The notes under the pieces were generated by a model. The model ran no database searches. It had not been told where the DNA came from and worked only from the letters and a program-made list of their open reading frames with translations. Shown here piece after piece: positions 12,241-22,683 of a DNA stretch of 64,000 bases. The stretch lies in assembly GCA_029237695.1 (NCBI GenBank), contig CM055269.1, forward strand, positions 26,508,956 through 26,572,955, read 5' to 3'. Each line of letters opens with the position of its first letter. Position 1 is the first letter of the stretch. The translations under genes were made by a program, and so were the position numbers. The DNA is from Conchocele bisecta (lineage: Eukaryota; Mollusca; Bivalvia; Lucinida; Thyasiridae).

Positions 12241-14740
12241 TTCCGTAATCCTCGCTTACTGACAAATCTAGTTATGTATATATCTATGTGACACAATATG
12301 CCAATGATTATATAATTTTCGTCTTTATCGTCCAATGATTCGAGTTTTCATCTGTACATCTGTTCATAACAAAAGTTATAACTTGTTTGGGTAATCGTCT
12401 ATGCAAATTTAAGTCTGATTGACTTGAAACATCATATGCTTGCTTATCATCTGTTGATGTCAAAAGAATTTATGTAAACGTTTTGGTAACATTTGAGTTC
12501 AATTAATTTGCCAGTTTAGGTGGCAGCTGACATTATCTGTGAGACTATGCTCGCTCCGGTTGTTGATATTTAATTTAAGTACATGTAATACTGCTTGCTT
12601 CATTTGTATCTGTATAAATACAATAAACATTGTATCATTTATAATGCAACCATATCTTATTTTAGCCCATTAAGGTCATGTGTCTTGTCCAAGTAGAAAC
12701 TGTTGTAGATTTGTCTTTCTAAATGTGAACCAACCAGTAATCTGAATAAAATATATGAATTTGTTAAGACAAAATAGTGTTTATAGACATACTACTGAAA
12801 AATACTAGAATTGTTTTGCTATTGAGGTTACTGGTTTAATGATATCCCTAACATACAACGAAGTATGCCAAGGGCTGTAGTCATGGTTTTTTGAAAATAA
12901 TACTAATAGGGTGCTGAGTTCAATATTTCTTTGCTAATTGCATATAAATAATTGATGATATGAGATATAAGACACTAATGTAACATGGTCTAATTTTGAC
13001 GTTAGTAAACGTTATGTTGCAAACTGGTGCTCTCCTTACACATTAGATATATTGCACAACTTATATGTTCATCAACTTGACCTCATTGTCATTGTGCATC
13101 TATCCTGATGGGGAGGGATGAGGACATACACAGGGAATTAGGATGCCGAAAAAATCCCCATAATTCAGTTATTTGATAGCAAAACAAGAAATGCGTCAGA
13201 AACGCGGATGCCACCTGCAGCATATTTGAGAAACTGTGACAAAGTGGTTAACCGAAAAGTGTGACGGACGGACGGACAGACAGACAGACAGACGGACAGA
13301 TGGACGGTCCAAAAACAATATGCCACCCGGTCTCGAAGAGACCGGTGGCATAAAAAACACTGGGTAGATGCAAATATATGTCTATATGTCTGCCCATCCT
13401 ACTGCCTCTATAGAAATACTATTCACGTCAATTATTCATGAAGCCTGGAAATATATTTTTGACAAATTGAAGATGTGCACCTTGGTGTTTTTATGCCGAA
13501 ACAATATTTTTTAACAAAAATATCCCCTTTTTAACTTATTCATTTTTTCTACATTGTTCTCTACAATTCTATATACGGTACAGAGTTTGTGTACACAACT
13601 CCTCCGAAACCGTTCCGGTGTCTACTACATGTAAGAGTAGGAAACACCAGTATAGTGATATTTTATCAAGGGACCGAGTTGCAGATATGTACAGAAATAT
13701 GTGACCACGCTTCTAAAGGGATACGTAGATTACATACCCAGAATGGTTAAGAACCGTGGTATTCAAGTCACTGGAATGCAAACGAGAACGACCAGACTGT
13801 AAGATTCTTACCTGCATGAACAATGACAAAATGTTCATGATGACCATTGAACAAGGACACCGTATGAAATATTCAAACAAATGCATCGAATGAACGTACG
13901 TAATATTCATCAAACGTGGTCGGTAACAGGGTTGTCTGGGACTGGCATAATCTTTTCAATTCAGTGTTTAACCCTTCGCCCCTAAATAACTGACATAGAC
14001 TGGTGCATGCTGATATTTTGACTATGATGAATATATTTAAAAACATCCTGACAAATAGTGAAAACCACTGCATATCTCGATGGTACGGCTCGTTTACGAG
14101 TGGCTCATTTTGTATCTACAGTGCTTGTACACGTTAGCATTATTGTCTGCAGGGTTGAACGGTTTAACAATCAGTCGGATACATTTTTCAAATTAAAACA
14201 TGTACAGCATTGATCTTATAACCGTGCAAAGTTCTTCCCAGCCTGTTAGTTACGCAATTACGAGACTTAAATTAATTAAATACTAGTAAGACGACATAGA
14301 CATAATGTACCACACATGCTATACACTTGTTTTGGCAACGGCTGTAGTCGACAATCCGTAGTAAGCATAACGTACAGTATTCAATATACCAGTCAGTCTA
14401 AAAAGTTAGCTCCAATGTCACTGATGAAAAGAAAATAAGTTTCGAACCGAAGCTTTCAAATGGACAGACTGAAGAAAAGGAATGGTGTCACAATTGGACC
14501 AGCCTCTGACAAGAGTTTAGCCTGCCTCACATCATGTCAGCCAATGCACACCGCGTCTGTTTCCTTTTTTATCTTTCAGTGTAGCCCTATAACATACTGT
14601 GCATCCGCGCAGTCTTATCCTGATCAGATTAAACGAATGTCTTGAATATCCCTGAAGTATGTACATATCCATTATGCCTCTAGATAGCATAACGTGACTT
14701 TTAGATCAACACATGGCTATTGTATCCCGAGAACGTAAGG
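12241..14740. other. Long non-coding stretch with one small palindromic repeat
   Basis: No exon is convincing. At 13255-13356 there is a short repeat: a GACGGACGGACAGACAGACA run followed by a hairpin around CCGGTCTCGAAGAGACCGG. Near 14590-14640 there is a fragment of the GATCCTGATCAGA repeat family. Otherwise AT-rich and featureless to me. Confidence 0.45.
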
Positions 14741-15690
14741 CGGGGATACTATGGATTTGACACCGAACATCGTCCGCGTCCACCGCAGACACGTATTGTC
14801 CGGAGCATAACTCGAATACCCTTTGGAATATGTTCATGAAACTTCACGCAAGCATAGATCATGACCCAAAGGTGTGTCGGGCGCAAGAATGACAACTCTT
14901 GCGTCGCTATTTTTTTTAGTTATCTCCCTTTGTTTTTTCGCGCACTGATTTCTTTTAGTATGCTACTAATAACTCGAATAACCTTTGGAATATGTTCATG
15001 AAGCTTCACACATGCATAGACCACGACCAAACGATGTGTCGCGCGAAAGAATGGTAACTATTGCCTCGCTAATTTTCGTTAAATGACCTTAGCTTTTGAT
15101 AGGCCGTTAAACCCCAACAAACAAACAACCATGAAATTTCATACATGACTAGACAAAGACCCAAAGGTGTGTCGCGCACAAGAATGGCAACTCTTGCCAC
15201 ATTCATTTTCGAGTTATCTCCGTTTGTGTTTTTTTTGTATATTGATGTCTTGTTCGGAGCATAACTCGAATACCCTATGGAATATTTTGATGAAACTTCA
15301 CACATGCATAGACCACGACTCGAAGAATGACTACTCTTGCCTCATTGATTCTCGAGTTATCTCCCTTTGTTTTTTCGCACACTGATTTCTTGTATTTAGC
15401 ATAACTCCAATACCCTTTGGCATATTTTCATATCACTTCACACATGCTTAGACCACGACTCAAAGGTGTGTTGCTCACAAGAATGATAAATCTTGACTTA
15501 CTAATGTTTTACATATCTCTCTTTGTTTTTTTCGCAGATTGATTTCCTGTCAATCCAAAGCTTGATTAATCTTTGGAATATTGTCATGATATTTCACACT
15601 TGCTTAAACCATGACCCAAAGGTGTGTTCATGCAAGAAAGACAACTGTCACCTTACTAAAATATTAGTTATCTCATATTATGTTTAGTGC
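14741..15690. repeat. Tandem array, about 140-190 bp unit, 5-6 copies
   Basis: Units run GCATAACTCGAATACCCTTT, GGAATATGTTCATGAAACTT, CACATGCATAGACCACGAC, AAGGTGTGTCGC, AAGAATG..AACTCTTGC, GTTATCTCCCTTTGTTTTTT. The third unit is interrupted at about 15085-15130 by a SINE tail (TGACCTTAGCTTTTGATAGG). The Polinton lies just beyond the end of this field. Confidence 0.75.
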
Positions 15691-15727
15691 CTGTCTGTCG
15701 GCGGGGATGGGGATACACGTGCATGCG

Positions 15728-15733
15728 CTTGTG
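15728..15733. repeat. Polinton target-site duplication, left copy
   Basis: CTTGTG, identical to 34253-34258. Six bases is the usual duplication size for Polinton/Maverick integration. Confidence 0.92.
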
Positions 15734-15975
15734 AGTAGTAATGGGTGACACTATGGTACGGTGTTTTAACATGTGGTTTTTCCATAGACAATTTTGTCTA
15801 TGTAAAATACACATGTTAAAAAACCGTACCATAGGTGGCACCCCTTATTACTCCCATTATCAGGGGAGGGTGGAAACTTCTTGTATTACGCTATAGTGGT
15901 TAAAAACCGTACCATAGTGTCACCCTGAACCAATAAGAGCAGTATGTAAGGTATTCATTTCTTGAGAAAATGTAT

Positions 15976-15991
15976 AGCCCTGAAAAGGGCT
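15976..15991 (-). terminator. Histone-type 3' stem-loop, downstream of the Cys-rich gene
   Basis: Minus strand reads AGCCCT-TTTC-AGGGCT: a 6-bp stem with a 4-nt loop, 17 nt after the stop codon at 16008. About 10 nt beyond it comes CTCAAGAAATGA (15966-15955), resembling the purine-rich histone downstream element bound by U7 snRNA. The first stem pair is A-T rather than the usual G-C. Confidence 0.75.
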
Positions 15992-16007
15992 GTTGTCTTT
16001 TAGTAAA

Positions 16008-16220
16008 CTATGTAGTGTTCAGTTTACTCCACATACAGTCGACGACTAACTCGCACGCCTCACAAATTTCGAGGTCTTTAAGGTCCTCTTCTTCAAAAAA
16101 GCCTGCGTCGAGCTCTGGACAATTGTGTTCTTCCCCGTGAGTGTTCAACACTGCATAACATTTTCTACACTCTATGTAACAGTGTTCCCCGCACATAGAG
16201 CATTCCCCGTTCTTCTGCAT
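16008..16220 (-). CDS. Cys-rich mini-protein, 70 aa, unknown function
   Basis: A short acidic protein with many cysteines arranged as zinc-binding pairs: CSMC (7-10), C14, CRKC (18-21), a His/Cys pair near 30-34, and CEAC near 53-56 (positions approximate). The spacing suggests a small RING-, B-box- or ribbon-like zinc fold; no family is recognised. It sits in the insertion that interrupts the left inverted repeat, with its own promoter module (16278-16375) and histone-type stem-loop, so it looks like a self-contained cassette. The TATA box is 58 bp upstream of the ATG. Small zinc proteins in DNA viruses are often host-modulating, but that is only inference here. Confidence 0.7.
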   Translation of the reverse strand: MQKNGECSMCGEHCYIECRKCYAVLNTHGEEHNCPELDAGFFEEEDLKDLEICEACELVVDCMWSKLNTT

Positions 16221-16277
16221 TCTTATGTAGTTGGTTGAACAGTTTAATGGCTAATGAAATATAGCTGCATGTTTTTA

Positions 16278-16375
16278 CTTTTATACACATCAGAAGGATT
16301 GACCTACTTTTGATAGTTTATTCAATTTTCAGATTTTCGACCAATCAGAAAGCACGTTGTATACGCGTTTTGTGA
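16278..16375 (-). promoter_or_regulatory. Promoter module A, copy for the Cys-rich gene
   Basis: Minus strand: CTTTCTGATTGGTCGAAAAT (inverted CCAAT box), then AACTATCAAAAGTAGGTCAA, then TATAAAAG at 16285-16278. The block is shared with 18378-18480, 24137-24234 and, in part, 25262-25348. Confidence 0.8.
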
Positions 16376-16604
16376 TATCCTAGTGGATTGTACTGTTCTC
16401 CCATATAATTTTCAAATATTTTTGACAACTCCAATATTATCAAATACATATGAAAATGTCCTAGAAATATTTTTCATCCACTTCTGTCAACTCTAATATT
16501 GACAAAAGTTAATGAAAATAAATATTGATTGTAAATCAATATATTGGTATTTTTTCAATTTATGGGAAAAATTGAATACAAGATATGTAAAGTTTTAACA
16601 ATAT

Positions 16605-16610
16605 TTTATT
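16605..16610 (-). terminator. Polyadenylation signal AATAAA in the left inverted repeat
   Basis: Minus strand GTTCAATAAAATATTG, 31 nt after the stop of the leftward gene ending at 16641. The same roughly 45-bp module occurs at 23581-23623 and 33820-33862. Confidence 0.75.
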
Positions 16611-16640
16611 GAACAATAACATATTTTACAACATGTATGT

Positions 16641-17182
16641 TTAACATTCAAGAGGTATGCTCTCTATCCGTGTATCGTGATCACTGTCCATGAAGCGTGA
16701 ACAAGAGGGGCACACACACATTGATTCAGTCTCACTAATCTGTACTATTTCCATTGGTATAATCTCTCTCTGTCCAGGAACCGTGAGCAATGGGGCCCTT
16801 AGCCCTGATATTGTTTCAGTTTTTACACTATTCCGTAAGTTCGGTTCACATCGTTTAAATAAGAAATTCACAATATTGTCATTTTTCAACAACTTCGTTT
16901 CTCCATTGTTCAAATGTTAATTGTTCTACTTTAATCCTTGAATCTTTGAAGAACCCCGTTGTTACTAATAGGGCTTCCTTGAACTCATCAAACATCTCTA
17001 TTTTCTCTAATTCTTCCTTGATGATCCTGGTTGTAAGATATTGTTCATTTGATACTTTTAGTTTGAAAGCAAGTATCAATGCTTTCCTGTATGCTATGTG
17101 ATTTATAGATCTGTCAGAGGATTCATTGTTACTGGTTTCCTGATTTGTCCATATGATTTAATAGATCTGCCAGAGGATTCAT
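16641..17182 (-). pseudogene. Small left-arm gene, frameshifted, unknown function
   Basis: The likely start is ATG at 17182 (MNPLADLLNH...), 54 bp after a TATAAAAG box (17243-17236). The frame is broken near 17130-17110 and again near 16890-16880. Downstream pieces read as a helical segment (EELEKIEMFDEFKEALL), an FEQW..EVVEK patch, and a C-terminus with CVCPSC, a possible zinc pair. A 25-bp-scale duplication (MNPL[AT]DL coding twice, near 17180 and 17125) occurs at the start. The helical and Trp-rich layout resembles the next gene upstream (17259-17615), so the two may be distant paralogues. Transcripts would end at the AATAAA of the inverted repeat. Confidence 0.55.
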
Positions 17183-17235
17183 TGTTTCTTCAACTGTGTC
17201 TATTCATAGAATGATTCAGTTATAATCCGTTCCTA

Positions 17236-17243
17236 CTTTTATA
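17236..17243 (-). promoter_or_regulatory. TATA box for the gene at 16641-17182
   Basis: TATAAAAG on the minus strand. It overlaps the 3' side of the preceding gene (stop at 17259), so genes here are packed with almost no spacer. Confidence 0.5.
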
Positions 17244-17258
17244 GTCTTTAATATCAAT

Positions 17259-17615
17259 CTACTTCCAGGATTGTTTGACTTGTTTCTTTAACTGTTCCAA
17301 CCACGATTCATTGGGTCTAAAACTGATTTTGTTTTTAATTTGTACCCACAGTCTGTATGCTTCCAATTTCTCTTGATCGTCCAATGTCATATCTTTGAGA
17401 ATTGGATACCATTCTTCCATAATTTTATAAGGATCTAATTTCTGTAGAGCTGTCAATATGAATAAATCTGTTTGTTCATCTTGATCTGTGAATAAGCACA
17501 GTTGATGTCGTACTTGACTTGGATGTTCAATCTGACATCCATAACAATTGTCATTTACTTCTTTTTTAATTAATAATTGAAGTTGTTCAAACCATACATT
17601 TATTGAATGTGTCAT
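17259..17615 (-). CDS. Small protein with CYGC-x-HPSQ motif, 118 aa
   Basis: Intact frame. An N-terminal helix (INVWFEQLQLLIKKEV) is followed by NCYGCQIEHPSQVRHQLC (residues about 23-40), a Cys/His constellation that could bind zinc, and a helical C-terminal half ending in WLEQLKKQVKQSW. From general knowledge I associate a CxGC..HPSQ..H.C signature with small Polinton/adintovirus-type proteins of unknown role, but I could not check this. A further upstream ATG (about 17700, MMGHNYELW) opens another frame and could be the true start if a base is missing near 17620. A TATATAA box lies near 17797-17803. Confidence 0.65.
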   Translation of the reverse strand: MTHSINVWFEQLQLLIKKEVNDNCYGCQIEHPSQVRHQLCLFTDQDEQTDLFILTALQKLDPYKIMEEWYPILKDMTLDDQEKLEAYRLWVQIKNKISFRPNESWLEQLKKQVKQSWK

Positions 17616-17853
17616 GTATTGTCTTTCTTTGTCGGGGTATTTCTCGGGATTTCTTTATCAGACAAACATCGTTTTGTAACCACAACTCATAATTATGCCC
17701 CATCATTTTTATTGTTTATTATCTAAAAGTATCTGTATAATATTTGTTGTTTCTAGAGCGAATACCTTGAAGATAATGGCTTATGACAAAATGTAAAACG
17801 TTTATATAGGTACAACTGATTACAAGTTTTTTTCTATTCTCAATATTTGTATT

Positions 17854-17869
17854 GGCCCTGAAAAGGGCC
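17854..17869 (-). terminator. Histone-type 3' stem-loop, downstream of the zinc-ribbon gene
   Basis: Minus strand ACAAAAGGCCCTTTTCAGG...: stem GGCCCT/AGGGCC, loop TTTC, 5' flank AAAA, 20 nt after the stop at 17890. An A-rich purine stretch (GAGAATAGAAAAAAAC, 17841-17826) follows at the distance expected for a U7-binding element. Confidence 0.85.
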
Positions 17870-17889
17870 TTTTGTCTTGATTATGTGAT

Positions 17890-18297
17890 TTAACTTTGTT
17901 GTTGATCATACTTGATCACACTTTCAATGTATTTTTTATGGCCACCACAGTCCCGTGATCCACAGCTTGTACATGTCAAGAGAAATCTGTGGGTACACCT
18001 TTTGCTAGGTTTTCCACGAATCGCAAATGATGGTGCCGGAGCTCGTCGGATCTCCTCATCCCAGTCTTCTCGCTGTGGTTGCACACTCGATCTCTCATCA
18101 TTATCCCGGTTTTCTGTAGGCTTCGCCATAGTGTTCTGTGAAACATGTGTTTTGTTGATATCGTTCAGCAAATCATCGAACTTGTTCCAGTTACATACGA
18201 AGCTATTCGAGGCTTCTCTTGCTTCAAATTTCAAATTATAGTAAGGAAATAAATTCCTAACCACGTACTCGTGAAATAAATATATTAAAGTTATCAT
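17890..18297 (-). CDS. Zinc-ribbon-like protein, 135 aa
   Basis: Intact frame. The N-terminal third is hydrophobic/aromatic (MITLIYLFHEYVVRNLF) but not a clear signal peptide. The middle is polar and acidic. The C-terminus has C-x7-C-x2-C-x4-C spacing with a final His (TCTSCGSRDCGGH, about residues 107-119), a likely zinc-binding knuckle. No family is recognised. The gene has promoter module A (TATA 81 bp upstream of the ATG) and a histone-type stem-loop. Its leader shares about 33 bases after the TATA box with the gene at 25383, a strong sign of common regulation. Confidence 0.7.
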   Translation of the reverse strand: MITLIYLFHEYVVRNLFPYYNLKFEAREASNSFVCNWNKFDDLLNDINKTHVSQNTMAKPTENRDNDERSSVQPQREDWDEEIRRAPAPSFAIRGKPSKRCTHRFLLTCTSCGSRDCGGHKKYIESVIKYDQQQS

Positions 18298-18377
18298 CCT
18301 AAATGTGTAGACTCAGGGTTATACTCTGAACAATGTAATGCTTCTCATAGAATGTAAATTAATGATTTTATGATCGT

Positions 18378-18480
18378 CTTTTATACCCATCAAACGGATT
18401 GACCTACTTTTGATAGTTTAGTCATTTTTTCAGATTTTCGTCCAATCAGAAAGCGTGTTGTAAACACGTTTTTACAGTTA
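18378..18480 (-). promoter_or_regulatory. Promoter module A, copy for the zinc-ribbon gene
   Basis: Minus strand: CGTGTTTACAACACGCTTTC, ATTGG (inverted CCAAT), AACTATCAAAAGTAGGTCAA, CCGTTTGATGGGTATAAAAG (TATA at 18385-18378). It overlaps the last codons of the F-box gene upstream. Confidence 0.85.
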
Positions 18481-18735
18481 AAAATTGTGTATTATATCTT
18501 GCGAAAATTTATATACACCAAATGGCCTCATGTTGTAAACTGTGAATGAGTGATCCCTAAAGTCTTTCCTTAGCATGACAGTCCAAAACGCATCATCTTC
18601 AATGATGCGTTTTGCACGCTCGTCAGTGCGTGCGAGACTTTTGGCATTACTCTCCGACAGATACAATTTTATTAACATAACCAGTAACTCCTCTGGTAGC
18701 ACAGCTAACCGACTGTAGTTATTAAATGTGTCCAT
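18478..18735 (-). CDS. F-box-like protein, 85 aa
   Basis: Residues about 13-59 fit the F-box consensus: LPEELLVMLIKLYLSES, a conserved small/polar stretch, then FWTVMLRKDF. F-box domains bind Skp1 and recruit targets to the SCF ubiquitin ligase. There is almost nothing after the box (about 25 residues, no LRR, WD or kelch repeats), so it would be a minimal Skp1-binding adaptor or decoy. The ATG lies at the edge of a 35-base segment identical to part of polB (18734-18768 versus 21912-21946). The gene sits between polB and the zinc-ribbon gene. The domain call rests on pattern recognition alone. Confidence 0.7.
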   Translation of the reverse strand: MDTFNNYSRLAVLPEELLVMLIKLYLSESNAKSLARTDERAKRIIEDDAFWTVMLRKDFRDHSFTVYNMRPFGVYKFSQDIIHNF

Positions 18736-18768
18736 GACTGAATTTCTGGATATTCAAACAACAATTCT
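18734..18768. repeat. 35-base copy of a polB segment
   Basis: Identical to 21912-21946, which is inside the polB coding region. Here it forms the leader and first bases of the F-box gene. Confidence 0.9.
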
Positions 18769-18789
18769 TAATACACAGTGTATATTCAA

Positions 18790-21700
18790 TCAAAGTCTCA
18801 ATGTGTTGTAACCGTATGGTACAGTATTGAAATTGTCAACAATGACACGTTTTGTGTACACAGACCTAAATGTCTTGCTTTGACATTCACTCGTTACTGT
18901 TCTGTTTGCATGTCTCCGGATTTTACATGCATATACAACTTTCACTTCGGTACTTCGGTCCTCGGCACATTGAACATACGTGTCAAAGTTAACTACTTGA
19001 CTTGTGTTGTAATCGAGTGTCAGTCCTTTAACTTTGCATTTGGATTTTATTTCCCCAGCTTTTGTTAGCAACTTGTATGCATAACTCTTTGGTCCTATTC
19101 CTCTAAAACTTATTATTTTATTTCCGGGTTCTTCATCAGTCCATTTACCAAGCCTACTATTGATAATGGGGGGGTTCCAGGAATTATGTTTGTGTATGTA
19201 CATACAACTGTCTGTATCGAAATACAAGACATGCTCATTTAAACTTTTCCAAAACACTGTATAGTTCAAGTCTTGCATATGCTGTTACATATGATCCCAC
19301 TATAACGTTTGATGTTGCATGGGATTCAATGTGTTCAAGTCTAGTTTCATAGTTAACCAATATGAATGGACATTCATTATCAAATATTTCTACGTGTTTT
19401 ACCATTATACATGGATTTGAAATCAAATCAAAATATTTTGAAGGATTATTGATGTATTCCGTTTGGTGTCATGATTTCACGTTGTGCCAATTTACCCCAT
19501 AAGCAATTTAACATAATCTTGGCAAACTGCTCTACGCCCCGTATTTGATTGTATGTTTGATGGATCAAGACAAATACCTTCAGCATCTTCATAGTCCTTA
19601 ACAAATTTTTCTTTGTCTTTTTCTGTTTACACACCATCCTGGATAACCACTTGCTTCTTGTTTGATTTTAAGAAAATTGTCCACATATCCCGAGAAAAAA
19701 TCATTAGATTTTTCCGAAAAATGCCATACTTCATATGCGTCTAACAACGTATAGCCACAGTCCAATGCTTTAAACAATTCTATTGACACCCATGTACCAA
19801 CAAAGCTCTTTCTTCAATTGTATGTGTACACTTTGTAGAACTTTCTTCTGCACATGTTCTACATAATGGAAACATGAGTTTGTTATTACAATGTGTTGGT
19901 AACACTGGATGAAATAGATTGTCCGGAGGGAGAACTTTACATTTTATCAAACCCTCATACTGTCGGATGTTTTCTATATCAATATTTTCTTTTGTTAAAA
20001 TATCGGGGTGTCCTATCGGATATTCTTTGTGTTTACATACAAATGGAATACAATGAACAAATATCAATATATTTGATTTCATCATCTGAATTTTCTTCAA
20101 TATCATATTTAATTTTTATAGCATTACAACGCCCACCAAACAATCCTTCCCTAGGTTCAATCGGATCACAGTTTGAAAAGAATTGTTCGATCAACTTTTT
20201 GTATTCTTTATCAGTTTTCATTTTTAAATCACCCTCCTTGAAACTTTCATTTGTTCATTATTTAGTGTGAATTTTGTAACCACTTACACTGAAATATTCC
20301 AATCTTTCAAATGTTTGAGAATATAAATTTTGCATTGATTCTCCATTTACCGTGTGAATTTTGTAACCACTTACACTGAAATATTCCAATCTTTCAAATG
20401 TTTGAGAATATAAATTTTGCATTATTCTCCATTTACCGGGTTTTTTAGATTACGATTTGGGTAACATTTAGGACAACCATGCCACAGGTCACCGAGAAAC
20501 TCATAGATAGTATTTGATTCTTTGTGAAACCCATCTACAGTATAAGGACCAATTTGGTATTCACCACCATTTTTTGCATGTTGGATAACAATATTGTTTT
20601 CGTGTGCAATACTTTGCATCCATCGAATACCTTTCATTGAAAATTTGCGTTTAATCGGATCTCTGCTTGAAATAATTCCGATCTGATTACTTGGCCATAT
20701 ATTTGTTACGCCAAACTTTGTTACATGCGTCAGCGATTGTACTGGCTTCTAGAAACGGATCTATACCCCCATATTCCATGAATACCTTCCTGAATTCTCC
20801 ACAACCACGTCTCAAAATATCTACATCCGATCGACAATATTTTTCCATTTCTTGTTTGAAATTGAAACAATCGTTGTTTTTCACACGTTCGTTATACCAT
20901 GATAAAAACTTTTCCCTAGCAGTTATCCCCATTGAATCTGGTATAATAAGAGACATCACGTATGGACCAACAATAAGCGGCAAATTTATCAGTATTTTGC
21001 CCAATGTGGAAAATATCCCTTAGCCATATTTCTTTCAATTCAAAGGTTTCTGAAATTTTGCCAATCCTGAATTTATGAAATTATATGAATCAATCAATCG
21101 TATACCTCCAGCTTCCATAACCATGATGTTATTACCGTTCATTATTACCTTCGGTTGTAACACCCCCCTTTCAATGAGATGATGAAGTATGAACTGACCA
21201 TCATACGCTTTGAAATTATGGGCAATAGCTGTAGCACCTTTATGTTGTTTTGAAAACAACCAATTACAAAATTCTGTCAAAGTATTTTTTCCTTCAAATA
21301 CTACTTCTCGTTCTTCAGGAAACCGACTACAACATTCACAATTAAATTCTAATGGTTCATTTATACATTCATCACAAGCTCTGTGTGCAATACAATAGTT
21401 AGGAATGTGTACACCAGTGTCTTGTTGACATTCGAAATCATAAAATATGAAAAACGGTTCCTGATCATCTTCTTCAGTTTTGCTTTTATACTGCTGAAAT
21501 ATGACCAATTTGTGGTCCAAAATTAACAATCTTTTTACAAAATTTACATTTCTTCTTCCCTTTACATGTATGATTCTTCTTGGAATCGGCAAACTGCCCT
21601 CCACATTTACCGCAACATTTTATGAGTTGACAAATTGATTTCTTTTGTCGTCCTTCAATTTGCTTGTGATTTGCAAAACACGTTCCACTATAAAATGTTC

Positions 21701-22683
21701 TGAGACAATCTTTACACTTAATACAATCTATCACATGACATTTTGTTTTGGAACGACATGCCTTACATGAAGTAGGGCATATAATGTGTTTCGCGATTTT
21801 GGTAACCAACATCACACATCTCACAATAGTACCCACATCCAAGAAATCCTACGATATTTGTAATACAGTCATAGTGATCTTGATTATAGAATACATGTAT
21901 TATTTTGGTGTATGACTGAATTTCTGGATATTCAAACAACAATTCTGTTTTCACATGTTGTTGATGAATCTTGATCACATATTCTGGATACATATATTGT
22001 TGTATTTTCTTATATTCTTCAATTCCACAAGCTTTTTTGTGGTGAAATTCCAATTCATCTTCAATAATTTCTTGGCTTCAATACTTTGTAAAGGACGTGA
22101 TGACTGTCGAATTACATTCCAGCGCATATTCCATGTTGAAGAAACTTCTCTATCAGCATGACATTTTCCAACAACAATAGCCCTGGCTAAGCACATATTG
22201 TCTTTTGAATTTTCAATTTTCACAACAGTTTTCTTTTTTTTCGTGAAAACTCGAGAATCAATTTCAGAGGTCATCTTCTTTCTTCCAGAACCTGTTGGCA
22301 TTTTGGTAAACGTTGTTTCGATTGTCATCTCACCATCGTTCAAATTAAAATCCATATTCGATTGTATAACTTTTTCTATTTCTTGTAACAATATATTCCC
22401 AGTCAAATCTTCAACATTTAAGAATGGAATCGGTATCCCCATCTTTAATGCAGGATGATTTAATGTTACCCTGATTTTGTCGTGTGGATCACCATCAATT
22501 CTTTCGATGATTTGATGTACGATATCATCAAATAATACCCCAACGAAATTTTGAGGGTGTTCGTCTACATCGTCTGAATTTTCTTGATCTTCGACTTTTT
22601 TCTTGTATAAGATCATAAAATCTTCTAACATCTTGTGACTCTTCGGTTTCACTCTCGGTGTCCGAGTATGGTACAAGTGACAT
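18790..22683 (-). pseudogene. POLB: Protein-primed DNA polymerase B, at least 11 frameshifts
   Basis: About 1,290 codons in twelve overlapping open pieces. An acidic N-terminus starts at ATG 22683. Cys/His-rich zinc modules follow (GYYCEMCDVGYQNRETH near 21800; CGKCGGQF near 21610). Exonuclease motifs: FYDFE (near 21439), AHNFKAYD (near 21217), YCRSDVD (near 20830). Polymerase motifs: A, YIDICSLY (near 20065), B, KIMLNCLWGK (near 19520), C, YFDTDS (near 19218). This order is that of the family-B polymerases that replicate Polintons by protein priming. All catalytic aspartates are present; motif A is split by one extra T just after SLY. A tandem 87-base duplication lies at 20265-20437. TATATAAG near 22720 suggests a shared divergent promoter with the gene at 22811. 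Confidence 0.93.
20265..20437 (-). repeat. 87-base tandem duplication inside polB
   Basis: 20265-20351 is repeated at 20352-20437 with one base missing in the second copy. Eighty-seven bases is 29 codons, so the duplication itself would be in frame; the missing base is what breaks the frame. It lies in the region just before polymerase motif A. Confidence 0.95.

Larger units (their letters stand above)
15734..16635 (+). repeat. Left terminal inverted repeat, interrupted by a gene cassette
   Basis: 15734-15930 and 16389-16635 together match the right repeat (33820-34252) almost base for base. Between them lies about 458 bp (15931-16388) with no counterpart on the right, where only about nine bases separate the same flanks. 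The outer part contains a nested palindrome (GGTACGGTGTTTTAACATGT facing its inverse, centred near 15790). The inner edge carries the AATAAA signal used by leftward genes. Confidence 0.9.

Noticed and set aside
14741..15690. Regularly spaced repeats that could suggest a CRISPR array
   Set aside because: The whole unit is repeated with gradual divergence and there are no unique spacers or cas genes; it is an ordinary eukaryotic tandem array, as are those at 1680, 8205 and 41140.
15741..15840. Outer palindrome of the inverted repeat as a separate MITE
   Set aside because: It is present at the same place in both inverted repeats and continuous with them, so it is part of the Polinton end.
19893..20270. 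Plus-strand frame of 125 codons inside polB
   Set aside because: Antisense to the conserved polymerase motif A region; a shadow of the real gene.
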